NCBI GenBank assembly: GCA_017656235.1
Contig: JACDOF010000020.1
Location: 1 to 35,223, forward strand
Direction: 5' to 3'
Length of the DNA stretch: 35,223 nucleotides
Origin: Brevibacillus sp.
GTDB taxonomy: Bacteria; Bacillota; Bacilli; Brevibacillales; Brevibacillaceae
Numbering within the stretch: the first letter of the stretch is position 1; each line of letters begins with the position of its first letter. A model generated the notes under the pieces. The model did no database searches, was not told the DNA's origin, and saw only the letters and a program-made list of their open reading frames with translations. A program made the position numbers and the translations under genes. Positions 1 through 9,182 of the stretch are shown in pieces.

Positions 1-9
1 TTATCCACA
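1..9 (+). promoter_or_regulatory. DnaA box (perfect consensus)
   Basis: TTATCCACA, an exact match to the DnaA-box consensus, forms the first nine bases. It is cut by the window edge, so I cannot tell whether it belongs to a larger cluster upstream. The rest of 10-130 shows no gene, and I see no convincing promoter for the tRNA cluster; that promoter may lie outside the window. Confidence 0.4.
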
Positions 10-130
10 CACACTTCTCTTCTGTCCATTCGTTATCCGGTTTTGAAGGTGTGACTGTCAGAACTGCCCGAATCAAATTGGCAATCTGGATTAGCCGCTC
101 TTCACAACCTAACAATCGTTTTGACGCTAT

Positions 131-207
131 GGAGCTGTGGTGAAGTTGGAGTTCACGCCGGTCTGTCACACCGGAGGTCGCGGGTTCGAGTCCCGTCAGC
201 TCCGCCA
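131..207 (+). tRNA. tRNA-Asp (GTC)
   Basis: A 77-nt cloverleaf with CCA encoded. The acceptor stem GGAGCTG pairs with CAGCTCC. The anticodon loop CTGTCAC gives anticodon GTC, and the T-arm GCGGG-TTCGAGT-CCCGT is standard. It is the first of four closely spaced tRNA genes, probably cotranscribed, a layout typical of Firmicute tRNA clusters. Confidence 0.97.
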
Positions 208-219
208 TTTTTTTATTAT

Positions 220-295
<76 letters not shown>

Positions 296-298
296 CTT

Positions 299-374
299 GA
301 GCCATTAGCTCAGTTGGTAGAGCATCTGACTTTTAATCAGAGGGTCGAAGGTTCGAGTCCTTCATGGCTCACCA
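299..374 (+). tRNA. tRNA-Lys (TTT)
   Basis: A 76-nt cloverleaf with encoded CCA. The acceptor stem is GAGCCAT/ATGGCTC, and the anticodon loop CTTTTAA gives anticodon TTT. It starts only 3 nt after tRNA-Phe, so both must be processed from one precursor. Confidence 0.97.
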
Positions 375-383
375 GTACAATAT

Positions 384-459
384 GCGGACATAGCTCAGCT
401 GGTAGAGCGTCGCCTTGCCAAGGCGAAGGCCGCGGGTTCGAGCCCCGTTGTCCGCTCCA
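384..459 (+). tRNA. tRNA-Gly (GCC)
   Basis: A 76-nt cloverleaf with encoded CCA. The acceptor stem is GCGGACA/TGTCCGC, and the anticodon loop TTGCCAA gives anticodon GCC. It is the last tRNA of the cluster and is followed by a strong intrinsic terminator. Confidence 0.97.
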
Positions 460-478
460 TAACTGACCGACCAGCCTC

Positions 479-511
479 CACCACTTGCGTATCGTCAAGT
501 GGTGTTTTTTT
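479..511 (+). terminator. Intrinsic terminator of the tRNA cluster
   Basis: A perfect 9-bp stem (CACCACTTG 479-487 with CAAGTGGTG 496-504), an 8-nt loop and a run of seven T. Confidence 0.9.
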
Positions 512-570
512 CTACGGCGGACAAATTTACATGCAGGAATGTCCTTTCTCCAGAGCAGTTAAGTCATTTT

Positions 571-641
571 TCAGCGTGCGGACACCGTGTCCGAAGGGAC
601 CAAAAGTCCTGCTCGCGCTGCTGCCTGACCAGCAAAGATGC
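571..641. repeat. Interspersed repeat, copy 1
   Basis: This copy shares a core with 13450-13521. The best part (587-641 against 13466-13521) has five mismatches and one single-base gap over about 56 positions, including the exact 16-mer AAAAGTCCTGCTCGCG. Flanking similarity (TCAGCG, then ACC) extends the copy to 571. It lies in a 550-bp gene-free stretch after the tRNA cluster. Long open frames run through 499-972 on both strands, but none has a ribosome binding site or a recognisable product. I see nothing else between 512 and 998. Confidence 0.7.
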
Positions 642-998
642 AGGAGGGTCGACAAAGTCGTTCGTGCGGACATGTCCGTTCTCCTGTCACACTCGCGTCT
701 TGGGACGAACAGGGCGCCATTGCGAGTGCGGGCCGTTTTTCGCCAGCGAGCGGTTTGGCCAACCTGCCAGCGTAACGACGCATCCGCAGGGAAATCGCAG
801 CGGCAGCAGCATCACGTCGGCAGCGGGACATCGTTTTGACGCTGCCCCTGCGGCTCGTCGTGGAGCGATCCTGGACTGCTTCTTCGCTGGTTGGCCACCG
901 GAAGCGAGCACGAAAAACGCCCCACTCGCGTTCACGAATCTGTCCCGGAGCTTACACTCCGGGTTTTCTTAACTGCTTTTTCGAATCTGCGGTTTTAC

Positions 999-1027
999 TT
1001 GTGGGTATGCAGGGGATTTGGTACGAT
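999..1027 (+). promoter_or_regulatory. Sigma-A-type promoter for the TPR gene
   Basis: TTGTGG (999-1004), a 17-bp spacer and TACGAT (1022-1027), about 38 bp before the chosen ATG. Both hexamers are imperfect; the spacing is ideal. Confidence 0.45.
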
Positions 1028-1065
1028 ACATGAAGGGTAAAGCTCCTGTAGCTGATGGAGGTCCT

Positions 1066-2691
1066 ATGAAGAACAGCGAACAAGCAAAAAAAAGAACAGT
1101 AGTGGAATTCGAGCGGGATGCCAGTTTTTTCATCCAGAGAGGTGTACGACTGGCTCAACGCTTTGAGTATGAGAAAGCAATCAAATACTTTCGTCGGGCC
1201 GTCGAGCTGGAGCCAAGAAATGCCAACTGTTTGTGTCATTTGGCCAGTATTTTGGCTGAAACCGGACAATTTTCCGAGTCAAATGATATTTTACACTATG
1301 TCATAGACGAAGTAGATCCGGACATGGTGGAGATCTACTTCTATCTGGCCAATAACTACGCCAATATGGAGGACTATCATACGGCGGAGGAGATGGCACT
1401 TCGGTACTTGCAGGAAAGCAGAGATGGTGCATTTGCCGCCGAAGCGGAAGAGCTGCTGGATTACATTTACTTTGAGCTGGATTTGCCGCCGCGCGATCTG
1501 GACCGGACGCAAGACAGCCTCCACTTCAAACATGAGCGGGCCAGAAAAAGTCTGGAGGAAGGCCGTTTTCTGGAAGCGATGGAGCTGCTGCAGGAATTGG
1601 TCCAGGCTGATCCGGATTTTACGCCGGCCTGGAACAATCTGGCCCTCGCCTATTACTATGTAGGTGACTTCCCCAAAGCAATGCAAACGATTGAGCAGAC
1701 CCTGAGCCGCGACCCGGGAAATTTGCACGCACGATGCAACTTGGCGGTGCTTTTGTCTCATCATAATCGTACAGGGGAGTTAGCCTCCTTGATTGCCGGA
1801 TTGAAAAAAATCGTGCCGCTCCACCATGAGCCGCTGTACAAGTTGGCGACGACACTGGGCGTCCTGGGACAGCACGCGGAGGCTTATCACTTGTATCGCC
1901 GCCTGTTTCGGCACTGGGGGCATCACGATGCCTGCACGTATCATTATGCGGCCATTTCTGCTTATCAATGCGGAAAGAGGGAACAAGCGGTACGCTGGTG
2001 GCAGAAGGCGAAGCAGTTGGATCCGGATGCCGGAATAGCCGATTACTATTTGCACATGGTAAGAGAGCGGGAAGCAGGCAGCCTGGAGGAAATCCCGTAC
2101 CACTATCAGCTTCCATTCAAGAACAGTACATTTGGACACGCCGAGTGGGCACGTTCCGAAGAACTGAAGTGCGATCCGATGGTTCGCGCCTCCCTGCTTT
2201 GGGCCATGCAGCATGGAACTCCTGATGTTCAGCAAATGGTTATCCAGACACTGGCCCTGATTGGCGACGAGGAAGCAGCAGAAGCGCTGCGCCGATTCTG
2301 CCGCAGCTCGGACAATGAACACCTGCTCAAGCTGGCTTTGCTGGCTCTCAACCAGATAGGAGCAGAGCTGCCTGAGAGCCTGGGAGACTGTTCCAAGCAG
2401 GGGAAGACTGACAAGGTCGCCGATTGTATCCGTGTTTGGCTGAACAAAAAGGAACAGACAGAATTGCGGAATTGGGCATTGCTGGTTTGGGCGGCGTACC
2501 GTCATCATCGCGAAAAGATGCCGAAAATCCGAAAGCCGGAAGCATGGGTAGCGGCACTGGAGTACCTGTACGGAAAAATAACGTCCAGAAAGATTACCCT
2601 GAAGGTGTTGGCTGACAAGTACGGGTTGTCCCTGCAAACGATCGCAAAGTGTGCAAAAGAGTTATCTGCACTTGATCTACACAAATTCTAA
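1066..2691 (+). CDS. TPR-repeat protein, YvcD-like
   Basis: A 541-residue soluble protein with tetratricopeptide repeats. A clear early unit is around residues 21-55 (a YEKAIKYFRRAVELEP-type segment), and further units lie at about 165-230 and 280-330. A helical C-terminal half lacks obvious repeats and ends in a putative DNA-binding-like helix pair (about 505-535). The start at 1066 is chosen because GGAGG (1057-1061) precedes it at good spacing; an in-frame ATG at 1018 lacks a site and overlaps the promoter. The gene lies directly upstream of trxB, as yvcD does in Bacillus subtilis, and that synteny is the main reason for the name. TPR proteins mediate protein-protein contacts; the partner is unknown. 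Confidence 0.85.
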   Translation: MKNSEQAKKRTVVEFERDASFFIQRGVRLAQRFEYEKAIKYFRRAVELEPRNANCLCHLASILAETGQFSESNDILHYVIDEVDPDMVEIYFYLANNYANMEDYHTAEEMALRYLQESRDGAFAAEAEELLDYIYFELDLPPRDLDRTQDSLHFKHERARKSLEEGRFLEAMELLQELVQADPDFTPAWNNLALAYYYVGDFPKAMQTIEQTLSRDPGNLHARCNLAVLLSHHNRTGELASLIAGLKKIVPLHHEPLYKLATTLGVLGQHAEAYHLYRRLFRHWGHHDACTYHYAAISAYQCGKREQAVRWWQKAKQLDPDAGIADYYLHMVREREAGSLEEIPYHYQLPFKNSTFGHAEWARSEELKCDPMVRASLLWAMQHGTPDVQQMVIQTLALIGDEEAAEALRRFCRSSDNEHLLKLALLALNQIGAELPESLGDCSKQGKTDKVADCIRVWLNKKEQTELRNWALLVWAAYRHHREKMPKIRKPEAWVAALEYLYGKITSRKITLKVLADKYGLSLQTIAKCAKELSALDLHKF

Positions 2692-2700
2692 ATTTATAAT
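2672..2700 (+). promoter_or_regulatory. Sigma-A promoter for trxB
   Basis: TTGATC (2672-2677), a 17-bp spacer and a perfect TATAAT (2695-2700). It overlaps the end of the upstream TPR gene and lies about 50 bp before trxB, so trxB can be transcribed independently. Confidence 0.8.
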
Positions 2701-2746
2701 TAGTACAAAAAGTGTAGGATCGCTTCCTGGCGATAGGAGGTAGTGA

Positions 2747-3715
<969 letters not shown>

Positions 3716-3743
3716 CCGATTTGTAACGTGACTGAAATATTTT

Positions 3744-3779
3744 GGGGGTATGCTAAAAATACGAATTGACCCCCTTTTT
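3744..3779 (+). terminator. Intrinsic terminator 1 after trxB
   Basis: GGGGGT (3744-3749) pairs with ACCCCC (3069-type partner at 3769-3774), with a 19-nt loop followed by TTTTT. The stem is short. It is the first of two tandem terminators. Confidence 0.6.
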
Positions 3780-3794
3780 CTATATTTCCTCCTT

Positions 3795-3826
3795 GCGTGG
3801 CCGTCCGATGGTCACGCCCTTTTTTT
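3795..3826 (+). terminator. Intrinsic terminator 2 after trxB
   Basis: GCGTGGCC (3795-3802) pairs with GGTCACGC (3810-3817), with one G-T pair and a 7-nt loop, followed by a run of seven T. Confidence 0.85.
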
Positions 3827-3908
3827 ACCTGACACTTGAGGCGGGAAAAGCTGCGCGAAACAACATCGTTATGGTATTCTTAAATCAGGGTCAGAGGAGG
3901 CGAGAGTC

Positions 3909-4790
3909 GTGATCGAGAAGAGCAGTGAACGAGCCATTAATCTCCTGATCATTACAGGCATGTCAGGCGCCGGCAAGACAACGGCGGTCCAAAGCCTGGA
4001 GGATCTTGGCTTTTTTTGTGTCGACAACCTGCCCCCGATCCTGATCCCCAAGTTTGCTGAATTGATCAGACAGTCGGGTGGAGGCATCGAGCGCGTTGCA
4101 TTGGTGATTGATTTGCGCGGACGGGAGTTTTTTGACAGTCTGTCCGAGGCCATTGACAAACTGGATGAGATGGACAGCATATCTTTTCAGATTCTCTATC
4201 TCGACGCGAATGATCAAACGCTGGTGATGCGGTATAAAGAGACGCGCCGACGCCATCCGCTTTCACCGGAAGGCTCGCTGCTGGATGGGATCCACGCAGA
4301 ACGCCGCATGCTGCAGGAATTGAAAGGGCTGGCCAGCCAAATCATTGACACCAGCCAGATGAAGCCTGCCCAACTGCGGGAAAAAATCATCAGTCAATAC
4401 GCACAGACAGCCAGCCAGTTGACCGTTAATCTAATGTCATTCGGCTTTAAATACGGTATCCCGATTGATGCCGACCTCGTCTTCGACGTTCGCTTTCTGC
4501 CCAATCCGCATTACGTGGAAGAGCTGCGTCCCAAGACCGGATGTGACCGGGAAGTGGCAGAATACGTAATGAAGTGGAGCGAAACGCAAGAATTTATAGG
4601 CAAGCTGCTTGACTTCCTGACTTACACCCTGCCGCACTATCAGCGGGAGGGCAAAAGCCAATTGGTCATCGGAGTTGGTTGTACGGGCGGGAAGCATCGA
4701 TCCGTTGCCATAGCTGAACACGTAGGCGAGGTTTTGGCAAAAGATTTTCCGGTCCGGGTGACCCACCGTGACATGGAAAAGAACAAATGA
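3909..4790 (+). CDS. rapZ: RNase adapter / nucleotide-binding protein RapZ (YvcJ)
   Basis: A 293-residue P-loop protein. The Walker A motif is GMSGAGKT at 17-24. The conserved C-terminal domain includes the [15 protein letters not shown] segment near 257-271. In Enterobacteria RapZ guides RNase E to a glucosamine-6-phosphate-responsive sRNA. In B. subtilis the orthologue YvcJ hydrolyses GTP and affects competence; which role applies here is not visible. The GTG start is supported by AGGAGG at 3895-3900. The gene opens the rapZ-yvcK-whiA cluster, which is strongly conserved in Firmicutes and Actinobacteria. Confidence 0.97.
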   Translation: MIEKSSERAINLLIITGMSGAGKTTAVQSLEDLGFFCVDNLPPILIPKFAELIRQSGGGIERVALVIDLRGREFFDSLSEAIDKLDEMDSISFQILYLDANDQTLVMRYKETRRRHPLSPEGSLLDGIHAERRMLQELKGLASQIIDTSQMKPAQLREKIISQYAQTASQLTVNLMSFGFKYGIPIDADLVFDVRFLPNPHYVEELRPKTGCDREVAEYVMKWSETQEFIGKLLDFLTYTLPHYQREGKSQLVIGVGCTGGKHRSVAIAEHVGEVLAKDFPVRVTHRDMEKNK

Positions 4791-4883
4791 GCATAGGATG
4801 GCAGAAGCAGATCATTGTTCATCGGGAAAGAGAGACCAGATTTCATATGACATGAAGGTCGTATGAAGAAAATGAGGTGACCT

Positions 4884-5873
4884 ATGTCAACAGGGAGAAG
4901 GGGTGGGCAGTCGCAGGGGCTGCCGCGCGTTGTCGTGATTGGCGGCGGAACCGGTCTTTCTGTTTTGTTGCGGGGGTTGAAGCATGAACCCGTCTACATT
5001 ACCGCTATTGTGACCGTAGCGGATGACGGCGGCAGTTCAGGCAGGCTGCGTGCAGAAATGGATATGCTCCCACCCGGGGACATTCGGAACGTTCTGACTG
5101 CATTGGCAGATACGGAACCATTGATGGAAAAGGTGATGCAGCACCGCTTTTCCAACGGCACCGGATTAATCGGGCACAATTTGGGAAATCTATTGCTTGC
5201 AGCCCTGAATGAAATAACCGGAGATTTTGTGACCGCTGTGAAAGGGTTGAGCCGGGTTCTGGCCGTGCGCGGAGAGGTGCTGCCGGCCTCCACGCAGTCC
5301 ATCCTGCTGAAAGCGGAGATGGCGGATGGGACGATTGTCTCAGGAGAGTCACAGATTCCACTGTACGGCAAACCCATCAAGCGCGTGTTTCTTGACCCTC
5401 CTGACGCTGTTCCGTTGGCTGAAGCCTCGCGTGCCATCGCTGAAGCGGATATGATCCTGATCGGTCCGGGAAGCCTGTACACCAGCATTCTTCCCAATCT
5501 TTTGGTGCGGGGGCTGTTTGACGAAATAGTCGCGTCTGCGGCGCCCAAAATCTACATTTGCAACGTGATGACACAACCGGGCGAAACGGATGGTTTCAGT
5601 GCATCCGACCATGTACGAGTAATGTACGATCACGTCGATCGTCCGTTTCTCGATACGATTATTGTCAACACGGCGGCAATCCCCGAATCCGTACAGGAAA
5701 AGTACGCGGAAAAAGGGGCAAAGCCGGTCGTTTGTGATCATGACAATTTGACAGAACTGGGACTAGCCATTTTGGCCGGACCACTGATTGCCTATGAGGA
5801 CGGGTTGCTGCGGCACGATGCCCGGGCAGTAAGCAAACAAGTGGTGTCGCTGATGACGCAGAAAAAGGGGTGA
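4884..5873 (+). CDS. yvcK: Gluconeogenesis/cell-shape factor YvcK (CofD-like)
   Basis: A 329-residue protein of the YvcK/CofD-like family. It has the N-terminal glycine-rich nucleotide-binding signature VVIGGGTGLSVLLRGLK and the VADDGGSSGRLR segment that follows. In B. subtilis the orthologue binds UDP-sugars and is needed for growth on gluconeogenic carbon sources and for normal PBP1 localisation. A site GAGGTGA (4873-4879) precedes the ATG. It sits 93 bp after rapZ and 6 bp before whiA, consistent with cotranscription. Confidence 0.96.
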   Translation: MSTGRRGGQSQGLPRVVVIGGGTGLSVLLRGLKHEPVYITAIVTVADDGGSSGRLRAEMDMLPPGDIRNVLTALADTEPLMEKVMQHRFSNGTGLIGHNLGNLLLAALNEITGDFVTAVKGLSRVLAVRGEVLPASTQSILLKAEMADGTIVSGESQIPLYGKPIKRVFLDPPDAVPLAEASRAIAEADMILIGPGSLYTSILPNLLVRGLFDEIVASAAPKIYICNVMTQPGETDGFSASDHVRVMYDHVDRPFLDTIIVNTAAIPESVQEKYAEKGAKPVVCDHDNLTELGLAILAGPLIAYEDGLLRHDARAVSKQVVSLMTQKKG

Positions 5874-5879
5874 AGCGTC

Positions 5880-6830
5880 ATGTCATTTGCTGCTCATGTT
5901 AAAAAAGAACTGACCATGCTGGAACCATCCGAATGCTGCAACCGGGCGGAGTTGTCGGCGCTGATCCGCATGAACGGCAGTCTGCAGTTCGGTGCCGGTC
6001 GGGTTGTTTTGGACATCTCTACGGAAAACGCTGCCATTGCAAGACGCATCTACGTGCTGATCAAAAAACTGTTTCAGGTACACGCTGAACTGTTGGTACG
6101 GAAAAAAATGCGTCTGAAGAAAAACAACGTATACATTGTGCGGGTCCCCCAGCAAACTAACGATATCCTGCAGGCCTTGTACATCATGGATGAGAACCTT
6201 TCCTTTTATCCGGGCATCGCACGCGAACTGACCAAAACGTCGTGCTGCCGCGGAGCCTACCTGCGCGGTGCGTTCCTGGCAGGCGGATCGGTTAACCATC
6301 CGGAGGCTTCCAGCTATCACCTGGAGATTTTCACCGCCTATCAGGATTTTTGCGAGGCGCTGACAGCACTGGCCAACCGCTATCGGCTTAATGCCAAATG
6401 CATCGAGCGGAAAAAAGGCTACGTGATGTACATCAAGGAAGGAGAAAAAATAACCGAGTTTCTCAGTTTGATTGGGGCACACCAGGCGCTGTTGTACTTT
6501 GAAGATGTTCGTATCGTCAAGGATATGCGCAACTCCGTCAACCGCCTGCACAACTGCGAAATCGCCAATATCAACAAAACGGTTAACGCAGCTACTCGCC
6601 AGATGGAAAACATCCAGTTGATTCAGCGTGAAATAGGATTGGAAAACCTGCCGCCACGGCTGCGGGAAGTAGCGGAACTGCGGCTGCTGCACCCGGATAT
6701 CAACCTGAAGGAGCTTGGCGAGCTGCTGCCCAGTGGGGTGGTGAGCAAATCGGGGATCAATCACCGGCTGCGAAAAATTAACGAAATCGCCGACAAATTG
6801 AGAGAAAATGAAAATATTTCTTCGCATTAA
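5880..6830 (+). CDS. whiA: DNA-binding protein WhiA
   Basis: A 316-residue protein. The N-terminal region has the LAGLIDADG homing-endonuclease-like fold (segments such as [17 protein letters not shown] near 121-137) but no known endonuclease activity in this family. The C-terminal part is a helix-turn-helix (about 255-305, segment [17 protein letters not shown]). WhiA is a sporulation regulator in Streptomyces and a nucleoid-associated factor linked to cell division in B. subtilis. GGGGTGA overlaps the yvcK stop and serves as its ribosome binding site, indicating translational coupling. Confidence 0.97.
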   Translation: MSFAAHVKKELTMLEPSECCNRAELSALIRMNGSLQFGAGRVVLDISTENAAIARRIYVLIKKLFQVHAELLVRKKMRLKKNNVYIVRVPQQTNDILQALYIMDENLSFYPGIARELTKTSCCRGAYLRGAFLAGGSVNHPEASSYHLEIFTAYQDFCEALTALANRYRLNAKCIERKKGYVMYIKEGEKITEFLSLIGAHQALLYFEDVRIVKDMRNSVNRLHNCEIANINKTVNAATRQMENIQLIQREIGLENLPPRLREVAELRLLHPDINLKELGELLPSGVVSKSGINHRLRKINEIADKLRENENISSH

Positions 6831-6832
6831 CG

Positions 6833-6841
6833 TGGTATAAT
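6833..6841 (+). promoter_or_regulatory. Extended -10 promoter for crh
   Basis: TGG followed by a perfect TATAAT (6836-6841), i.e. an extended -10. No good -35 hexamer is visible at 16-18 bp. It lies just after the whiA stop and 35 bp before crh. Confidence 0.6.
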
Positions 6842-6876
6842 GTCTGCAAGAAGAGAAAGAAAGAGAGGGGATCCAC

Positions 6877-7134
6877 ATGGTCCAACAACAAGTGGTCGTA
6901 AAGCTAAAAACGGGTTTGCAAGCAAGGCCAGCCGCCTTCTTTGTACAGGAAGCAAACCGTTTTGCTTCTGAGATATTTGTAGAAAAGGAAAATAAAAAAG
7001 TGAACGCCAAAAGCATCATGGGCATCATGAGCCTGGCGATCAGTTCGGGGACGGAAATTACCATCTCCGCCGAAGGACCGGATGCTTCCGAAGCTGTGGC
7101 AAGTTTAACAAAACTGGTCAGCGCGGAGGAATAA
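6877..7134 (+). CDS. crh: Catabolite-repression HPr-like protein Crh
   Basis: An 85-residue HPr paralogue. Position 15, the phosphoryl-accepting histidine in HPr, is glutamine (GLQARPA), so it cannot carry PTS phosphate. Ser46 (KSIMGIMSL) is kept, the residue phosphorylated by HPr kinase so that Crh can act as a CcpA corepressor. These two residues separate Crh from ptsH. Its place after whiA matches B. subtilis. It has its own extended -10 promoter and a strong downstream terminator, so it can be a monocistronic unit. Confidence 0.96.
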   Translation: MVQQQVVVKLKTGLQARPAAFFVQEANRFASEIFVEKENKKVNAKSIMGIMSLAISSGTEITISAEGPDASEAVASLTKLVSAEE

Positions 7135-7186
7135 GCAGCCGTCAGAAGTGAGACAGCCCCAATAAAGGGGGTGTCATAGGAAAGAA

Positions 7187-7219
7187 CCGTTCAGAAAATG
7201 GGTCTGAACGGCTTTTTTT
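7187..7219 (+). terminator. Intrinsic terminator after crh
   Basis: Perfect 9-bp stem (CCGTTCAGA 7187-7195 with TCTGAACGG 7203-7211), 7-nt loop, then a run of seven T. Confidence 0.93.
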
Positions 7220-7238
7220 GTCATATTTTGCTCCTTCT

Positions 7239-7267
7239 TTTTTGCAGTCTTATTCTTCCTGTATAAT
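7239..7267 (+). promoter_or_regulatory. Promoter for the PilZ gene
   Basis: A perfect TATAAT at 7262-7267 with a poor TTTTTG at 17 bp (7239-7244). TTGCAG at 7242 is a better hexamer but only 14 bp away. Located 61 bp before the ATG. Confidence 0.5.
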
Positions 7268-7327
7268 AGTGGGGAGAACATGTTGCCTTCACGGCCGGGA
7301 ACGTGATCAACAACTCGGAGGGAATCG

Positions 7328-7771
7328 ATGACGGAAAAAACGGCAGTGAATCAGCGGAGGTATTTTCGTCTTGACCTTGATCCACCTCTGCAAGCTCAAA
7401 TGAGCATCGTCCGAATCAAAGATAACCAGATTGAATCAGGAGAAGCCAGGGTATTGGTGGATAATCTCAGCGCAGGCGGCTTGCGTTTTTTGTCAACGTT
7501 AAAACTGCCGGTCGAGTCACAGGTTGTCCTGCAGTTTCAAATGCGTTTGTTGGGCCGTCAAGTCAAACCCCTCGGCTACATCGTGAGAAAAAGCGAGCTG
7601 TCCTCCGGCCTTTATCAATATGGCGTCACCTTTACGGTTGATGAAGAACTGAAGGCGCTGCTGGTACGGATGGTGAGTGAACTGCAGATCAAGTTTCGCC
7701 GCGGCACTACGATTACGAGCTGCGATTTCTACGACGGAGATGTCCTTACGTTTTTTCAGAACAAGGAATAA
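7328..7771 (+). CDS. PilZ domain protein (cyclic di-GMP receptor candidate)
   Basis: A 147-residue single-domain protein. The N-terminal RRYFR (10-14) fits the RxxxR part of the PilZ c-di-GMP motif, and DNLSAGGLRF (about 45-54) fits (D/N)xSxxG. Both halves of the ligand site are intact, so binding of c-di-GMP is likely. No output domain or membrane segment is present; it would act by contact with another protein. It has its own promoter and terminator, and the neighbours give no target. A GGAGG site precedes the ATG. Confidence 0.88.
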   Translation: MTEKTAVNQRRYFRLDLDPPLQAQMSIVRIKDNQIESGEARVLVDNLSAGGLRFLSTLKLPVESQVVLQFQMRLLGRQVKPLGYIVRKSELSSGLYQYGVTFTVDEELKALLVRMVSELQIKFRRGTTITSCDFYDGDVLTFFQNKE

Positions 7772-7808
7772 AGCCTCGTCCCGTCCAAAAAGGGAAACGA
7801 GGCTTTTG
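7771..7808 (+). terminator. Intrinsic terminator after the PilZ gene
   Basis: Stem AAGCCTCGT (7771-7779) with ACGAGGCTT (7797-7805), with a further CCC/GGG possible inside, followed by TTTTG. It overlaps the stop codon by one base. Confidence 0.8.
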
Positions 7809-7826
7809 TTATTGCCTGTTTTCGGA

Positions 7827-7857
7827 TGTATAGCCTGCCTGGTTTGGGGGATTGCTA
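7827..7857 (+). promoter_or_regulatory. Possible sigma-G (forespore) promoter
   Basis: TGTATA (7827-7832), an 18-bp spacer and ATTGCTA (7851-7857), a partial fit to the TGAATA/CATACTA forespore consensus. It is plausible because sspH, a spore gene, follows; the match is weak. Confidence 0.25.
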
Positions 7858-7888
7858 ATAATACCTCGTGAACCAAGGAGGTTGTGCC

Positions 7889-8074
7889 ATGAGTGAGCAG
7901 CGGGAGCAAGAACGGGACTCCCTTTTCGAAGGGCGTGACGACCATTTCGTCGATATTGATCGCATGGTCAACGAAGGGTTGGGCGGCGGCATGGTCAGCA
8001 GGCAAAACGGGTTGATCGAAGAAACCACTACGGACACTTTGGATGATCCCGAATCGACTCGATCCGTTCGGTAA
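7889..8074 (+). CDS. Small conserved-type hypothetical protein, 61 aa
   Basis: A 61-residue acidic soluble protein with no membrane segment and no family that I recognise. The ATG at 7889 follows AAGGAGG (7875-7881) at ideal spacing, which makes it a credible gene; an in-frame GTG at 7868 has no site. The glycine-rich centre (GLGGG near 32-36) is flanked by charged residues. The sspH start lies 37 bp downstream and no terminator separates them, so the two are probably cotranscribed. A forespore role is an inference from the neighbour only. Confidence 0.65.
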   Translation: MSEQREQERDSLFEGRDDHFVDIDRMVNEGLGGGMVSRQNGLIEETTTDTLDDPESTRSVR

Positions 8075-8111
8075 GAAGCCGGACAATCCGACGAATGGAG
8101 GGGGAAAACAG

Positions 8112-8291
8112 ATGGATCTGAAGCGAGCACAAGAAATCCTGAAGTCACCAGAGAAAATTGTCGTTGAGCATGCCGGGGTACCGGTTTGGATTGACGGTAT
8201 TGATGAAAACAGCAAAATGGCCCGGGTACATACGGAAGGTAACCCCCAAGATACGAGAACAGTAGCCGTCAGCGAACTTGCGGAAAAGTAA
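8112..8291 (+). CDS. sspH: H-type small acid-soluble spore protein
   Basis: A 59-residue protein that matches the SspH family from end to end: N-terminal MDLKRAQEILKSPE, a central GVPVWIDGID, and an acidic C terminus ending SELAEK. SspH is a minor SASP found in the B. subtilis spore core. The ATG at 8112 is chosen over upstream in-frame codons because GGAGGGGG (8097-8104) precedes it and because the family begins there. Its presence indicates an endospore former. Confidence 0.93.
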   Translation: MDLKRAQEILKSPEKIVVEHAGVPVWIDGIDENSKMARVHTEGNPQDTRTVAVSELAEK

Positions 8292-8300
8292 CGACCAAAT

Positions 8301-8342
8301 GAAATAAGACTTTCCCCGAACTCTCAGGGAAAGTCTTATTTC
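8301..8342. terminator. Bidirectional terminator between sspH and clpP
   Basis: A perfect 16-bp inverted repeat (8301-8316 with 8327-8342) with a 10-nt loop between two convergent genes. The outer arms are A/T-rich (GAAATAAG/CTTATTTC), so each direction gets a weak U-rich end. Confidence 0.8.
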
Positions 8343-8362
8343 ATGACAGGTGTTTCTTGTGT

Positions 8363-8959
8363 TTATTTCATGGGTGCGGAAGAAATAACGTCGTCAATCA
8401 GCCCGTACTCTTTGGCTTCCTGGGCGGACATGAAATGATCGCGATCCGTGTCACGGGCGATTCGTTCGATGGGCTGCCCGGTTCGTTCCGCATAAATACG
8501 GTTTAGGTGTTCGCGCATGCGCAAAATCCGTTTGGCAGCGATTTCGATGTCACTTGCCTGGCCTTGTGCTCCTCCCAGCGGCTGGTGAATCATGATTTCA
8601 CTGTTGGGCAGAGCGAAACGCTTCCCCTTGGCACCAGCGCACAGCAGGAAAGAGCCCATGGAGGCGGCCAGACCGACACAGATGGTGGAGACGTCGGGTT
8701 TGATATACTGCATGGTGTCGTATATGGCCATCCCCGCCGTGATTGATCCGCCCGGGCTGTTAATGTAGAGACTGATGTCTTTGTCCGGATCTTCGGCAGT
8801 AAGGAAGAGCAGCTGGGCGACAACACTGTTGGCGACAGCGTCGTTGATCGGTGTTCCCAGAAAAATAATTCGATCCTTCAGCAGGCGGGAGTAAATATCG
8901 TAAGCGCGCTCACCACGGTTGGTTTGTTCGATAACGGTTGGAATCAAGTGCATATCCAT
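8363..8959 (-). CDS. clpP: ATP-dependent Clp protease proteolytic subunit
   Basis: A 198-residue serine peptidase that forms the tetradecameric barrel used by ClpX and ClpC. The catalytic triad is visible: Ser in GLAASMGS (S100), His in IMIHQP (H125) and Asp in the DTDRDHFMS segment (D174). Length and the N-terminal [19 protein letters not shown] segment are normal. AGAGGAGG precedes the ATG. Upstream is a sigma-A promoter overlapped by a perfect CtsR operator, so heat and protein-damage induction is expected. Confidence 0.98.
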   Translation of the reverse strand: MDMHLIPTVIEQTNRGERAYDIYSRLLKDRIIFLGTPINDAVANSVVAQLLFLTAEDPDKDISLYINSPGGSITAGMAIYDTMQYIKPDVSTICVGLAASMGSFLLCAGAKGKRFALPNSEIMIHQPLGGAQGQASDIEIAAKRILRMREHLNRIYAERTGQPIERIARDTDRDHFMSAQEAKEYGLIDDVISSAPMK

Positions 8960-8988
8960 TGGCGATCCTCCTCTCTTTTCACAATCCT

Positions 8989-9017
8989 ATCATACACCAA
9001 AGGTCAAAAAAGGTCAA
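8989..9017 (-). promoter_or_regulatory. Sigma-A promoter of clpP
   Basis: On the minus strand, TTGACC (complement of 9012-9017), a 17-bp spacer and TATGAT (complement of 8989-8994). The -35 lies inside one CtsR heptad. Confidence 0.8.
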
Positions 9018-9018
9018 A
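9002..9018 (+). promoter_or_regulatory. CtsR operator
   Basis: A direct repeat GGTCAAA-AAA-GGTCAAA, which fits the CtsR consensus of two GGTCAAA heptads three bases apart. It covers the -35 and spacer of the clpP promoter, the expected place for repression. Confidence 0.93.
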
Positions 9019-9113
9019 CAAAAACAAAAGTACTCACCTCTCTAATCTATCCTGAAACAGGAAAAATTAAAACTGCGCTTTCCCTTCGTTTGTTTGTATT
9101 TTATTGTGGAAAG

Positions 9114-9159
9114 GAAAAAGCCCATCCCGTTTCCTGCTGACAAGTGTAACGGGATGGGC
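9114..9159 (-). terminator. Terminator of the bactofilin/anti-sigma/ECF operon
   Basis: Perfect 12-bp stem (9120-9131 with 9148-9159). Read on the minus strand it is followed by a run of T (complement of AAAAA at 9115-9119). Confidence 0.88.
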
Positions 9160-9182
9160 CTGCGGAAAGGCCGGGCCGAACG

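Noticed and set aside
499-972. Long overlapping open frames of 82-157 residues on both strands after the tRNA cluster
   Set aside because: No ribosome binding site, odd composition rich in Cys, Ser and Arg, overlap with the tRNA terminator, and mutually exclusive frames. A repeat is the better explanation for the similarity to 13450-13521.
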